Assembly (NCBI GenBank): GCA_963693285.1
Contig: OY848918.1
Location: 10,549,162-10,613,161 of the forward strand
Direction of reading: 5' to 3'
Origin: Xestospongia muta
Taxonomy: Eukaryota > Porifera > Demospongiae > Haplosclerida > Petrosiidae
DNA: 64,000 nt
Notes under the pieces: model-generated
What the model was told of the DNA's origin: nothing
Database searches by the model: none
What the model saw: only the letters and a program-made list of their open reading frames with translations
Program-made: the position numbers and the translations under genes
Shown here: in pieces, positions 61,401 to 64,000 of the stretch
Position numbering within the stretch: the stretch's first letter is position 1
How the letters are laid out: the number at the start of each line of letters is the position of its first letter

Positions 61401-63975
61401 TTGTATGTTCAAAATGTGTTATAATCCCTCTATCAGGAAAAGCATGTGTTATTTATACTACTGATGATCAAACAGCTACTAATGGTAGTACAGTTACAAT
61501 AGAATGTATTGCTTGTTGTACTCCAAGTGACTCCACCTATCAATGGATGAAAAATGGTGTCATTATTTCAGGAGAGACAGGCTCAACATTAAGAATATCT
61601 AGTGTTACTATCAGTGACATTGGAGAATATAAATGTACACCTTCTAACTCACTGGGTAGTACCAACAGTTCCTCTAGCATACTTAGTGTCAATGGTAAGA
61701 ACCAAAAGATTAATGTGATGAATATCTCCTCTGTTTTTCCTCAGTTCCTTTAACCATCAATGGATTGTCTCCTCAAACAATACTTGGTCTAGTTCCTCCA
61801 GTTCCTAATGGATACACTATTACTCCACCTAATCCTAAGATTAACTTAACTTCATCTGGAGATTTAATAACTATGATATTAGATTATAGTGATGCTGGAA
61901 ACTATACTATCACATCTCCTGATTTTAATGGAGCTAGTGTTGTAATTACACTGACTGTACAAGGTTAGTTTTGTATGTTCAAAATGTGTTATAATCCCTC
62001 TATCAGGAAAAGCATGTGTTATTTATACTACTGATGATCAAACAGCTACTAATGGTAGTACAGTTACAATAGAATGTATTGCTGGTTGTACTCCAAATGA
62101 CTCCACCTATCAATGGATGAAAAATGGTGTCATTATTTCAGGAGAGACAGGCTCAACATTAAGAATATCTAGTGTTACTATCAGTGACATTGGAGAATAT
62201 AAATGTACACCTTCTAACTCACTGGGTAGTACCAACAGTTCCTCTAGCATACTTAGTGTCAATGGTAAGAACCAAAAGATTGAGTTGATGAATATCTCCT
62301 CTCTTTTTTTCTCAGTTCCTTTAACCATCAATGGATTGTCTCCTCAAACAATACCTGGTCTAGTTCCTCCAGTTCCTAATGGATACACTATTACTCCACC
62401 TAATCCTAAGATTAACTTAACTTCATCTGGAGATTTAATGACTATGATATTAGATTATAGTGATGCTGGAAACTATACTATCACATCTCCTGATTTTAAT
62501 GGAGCTAGTGTTGTAATTACACTGACTGTACAAGGTTAGTTTTGTATGTTCAAAATGTGTTATAATCCCTCTATCAGGAAAAGCATGTGTTATTTATACT
62601 ACTGATGATCAAACAGCTACTAATGGTAGTACAGTTACAATAGAATGTATTGCTGGTTGTACTCCAAATGACTCCACCTATCAATGGATGAAAAATGGTG
62701 TCATTATTTCAGGAGAGACAGGCTCAACATTAACAATATCTAGTGTTACTATCAGTGACATTGGAGAATATAAATGTACACCTTCTAACTCACTGGGTAG
62801 TACCAACAGTTCCTCTAGCATACTTAGTGTCAATGGTAAGAACCAAAAGATTGAGTTGATTAATATCTTCTCTCTTTTTCCTCAGTTCCTTTAACCATCA
62901 ATGGATTGTCTCCTCAAACAATACCTGGTCTAGTTTCTCCAGTTCCTAATGGATACACTATTATTCCACCTAATCCTAAGATTAACATAACTTCATCTGG
63001 AGATTTAATAACTATGATATTAGATTATAGTGATGCTGGTACCTATACTATTACATCTCCTGATTTTAATGGAGCTAGTGTTGTAATTACACTGACTGTA
63101 CAAGGTTAGTTTTGTATGTTCAAAATGTGTTATAATCCCTCTATCAGGAAAAGCATGTGTTATTTATACTACTGATGATCAAACAGCTACTAATGGTAGT
63201 ACAGTTACAATAGAATGTATTGCTGGTTGTACTCCAAGTGACTCCACCTATCAATGGATGAAAAATGGTGTCATTATTTCAGGAGAGACAGGCTCAACAT
63301 TAAGAATATCTAGTGTTACTATCAGTGACATTGGAGAATATAAATGTACACCTTCTAACTCACTGGGTAGTACCAACAGTTCCTCTAGCATACTTAGTGT
63401 CAATGGTAAGAACCAAAAGATTAATGTGATGAATATCTCCTCTCTTTTTCCTCAGTTCCTTTAACCATCAATAAATTGTCTCCTCAAACAATACTTGGTC
63501 TAGTTCCTCCAGTTCCTAATGGATACACTATTACTCCACCTAATCCTAAGATTAACTTAACTTCATCTGGAGATTTAATGACTGTGATATTAGATTATAG
63601 TGATGCTGGAAACTATACTATCACATCTCCTGATTTTAATGGAGCTAGTGTTGTAATTACACTGACTGTACAAGGTTAGTTTTGTATGTTCAAAATGTGT
63701 TATAATCCCTCTACCAGGAAAAGCATGTGTTATTTATACTACTGATGATCAAACAGCTACTAATGGTAGTACAGTTACAATAGAATGTATTGCTGGTTGT
63801 ACTCCAAGTGACTCCACCTATCAATGGATAAAAAATGGTGTCATTATTTCAGGAGAGACAGGCTCAACATTAAGAATATCTAGTGTTACTATCAGTGACA
63901 TTGGAGAATATAAATGTACACCTTCTAACTCACTGGGTAGTACCAACAGTTCCTCTAGCATACTTAGTGTCAATG
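49848..63975 (+). CDS. Gene 6: giant Ig-repeat surface or secreted protein, 3' end beyond window
   Basis: The gene starts at ATG 49848 with the signal peptide MLWPLFTVSIVTCIV and is followed by six exons of diverse Ig-like content, then paired Ig-like exons B and A. From 56306 the pairs become a nearly perfect tandem array to the window edge. At least 37 exons and about 2,920 codons lie in the window, all phase-compatible; no stop or membrane segment is reached. The role is unknown, but signal peptide and Ig content point to adhesion or recognition. No Calx-beta domain is present, so the link to the neighbouring cluster is only positional. Introns hold a 24-bp minisatellite and (TC)n runs. 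Confidence 0.82.
51101..52540. other. Gene 6 intron 3 with MITE fragments
   Basis: A long intron. 51205-51372 holds a duplicated stretch of about 85 bp whose parts form inverted pairs (ACTAATGTACTACTG against TAGTACATTAGT). Ends related to the MITE at 47622 occur near 51385-51421 and 51430-51480, with a right-end-like sequence (CTACATGCAACCTATATAAC) near 51963. These are degenerate copies. Nothing else was recognised. Confidence 0.6.
53870..54840. repeat. 24-bp minisatellite in gene 6 intron 7
   Basis: About 40 tandem units based on GATGAATGGACAGGTAGATA plus GATA, with variants (ACAGGCAGA, GATGGATGAATGG) and some one-base deletions. The overall structure is an imperfect higher-order mix. The minus strand is open in three frames with Leu/Ser/Ile/His-rich repeats, which are artefacts of base composition. 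Confidence 0.95.
55366..55415. repeat. (TC)n microsatellite
   Basis: About 25 uninterrupted TC units, 30 bp upstream of the acceptor of the exon at 55446. A shorter (TC)n run at 56003-56028 forms the pyrimidine tract of the acceptor at 56030. Confidence 0.95.
55446..56249 (+). CDS. Gene 6 exons 8-10: founder-like B, A, B Ig pairs
   Basis: Exons 55446-55658 (type B), 55715-55972 (type A) and 56031-56249 (type B). They resemble the array units downstream but are more diverged, and their introns differ, so they are probably the older copies. Type A is a canonical Ig (VTIECTAGGTP, FQWMKNG, GEYKCTPSN). Type B has no Cys but keeps Ig-like strand spacing, ending DSGRYTI or DSGTYII. Confidence 0.82.
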
Positions 63976-64000
63976 GTAAGAACCAAAAGATTGAGTTGAT
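56306..64000 (+). repeat. 14-copy tandem array of a two-exon Ig unit (about 570 bp)
   Basis: Type A exons (258 nt) start at 56306, 56876, 57445, 58015, 58585, 59156, 59725, 60296, 60866, 61437, 62007, 62578, 63148 and 63718. Each but the last is followed after about 50 nt by a type B exon (219 nt) and then a 43-nt intron. Introns are as similar as exons. From about 58015 a dimer pattern of about 1,141 bp is visible. The array continues past the window, and a collapsed or expanded assembly is possible. Confidence 0.95.

Noticed and set aside
58688..62331. Repeated 73-codon minus-strand frames in the Ig array
   Set aside because: They are antisense shadows of the type A Ig exons and repeat only because the array repeats.

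Overview
The window looks like metazoan, probably demosponge, genomic DNA. It is AT-rich, its genes are split into many small exons by introns often only 39-60 bp long, and its proteins are built from Calx-beta, Ig, EGF, hormone-receptor-motif (HRM), GAIN/GPS and 7TM modules. Calx-beta-rich surface proteins are typical of sponges (an Amphimedon-like genome is my best guess, by inference). All convincing genes lie on the + strand. I see no prokaryotic genes, tRNA, rRNA or CRISPR. Gene models were assembled by hand from GT-AG signals, reading phase and comparison between paralogues.

Layout: 1-2.3 kb holds interspersed repeats and a 42-bp minisatellite. 2.9-6.6 kb holds a relic of an adhesion-GPCR tail, a tandem 1.97-kb duplication with two relic transmembrane exons, and a spare pair of leader exons. 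6.6-14.8 kb is gene 1, a single-pass Calx-beta receptor with a phosphotyrosine-type tail. 17.0-18.6 kb holds adhesion-GPCR and transmembrane relics. 19.3-21.5 kb is gene 2, a short Calx-beta gene without a membrane end. 23.0-36.9 kb is gene 3, a 49-exon adhesion GPCR of about 2,958 residues (14 Calx-beta, 3 Ig, 1 EGF, HRM, GAIN/GPS, 7TM). 38.2-39.0 kb is an intact single-pass TM/tail cassette with no ectodomain of its own. 41.6-46.4 kb is gene 4, a compact 965-residue Calx-beta receptor. 48.0-49.0 kb is gene 5, a pseudogene with an internal deletion. 49.8-64 kb is gene 6, an Ig-repeat gene that runs off the window; from 56.3 kb it is a 14-copy array of about 570 bp per unit, each unit being one Cys-containing Ig exon plus one Cys-free Ig-like exon.

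How it fits together: nearly all ectodomain exons are phase 1-1, so cassettes can be shuffled, skipped or joined without loss of frame. The same elements recur in the same order: signal/Cys-rich leader, Calx-beta pairs, 7TM end, single-pass TM end. The single-pass tails carry YDIP, YDTP and YEEI, which match known SH2-binding motifs. The most interesting hypothesis is a birth-and-death receptor cluster in which related Calx-beta ectodomains can be joined either to a 7TM G-protein output or to a single-pass tyrosine-phosphorylated output, possibly for cell recognition. The architecture is seen in the sequence; the alternative joining and the recognition role are inference.
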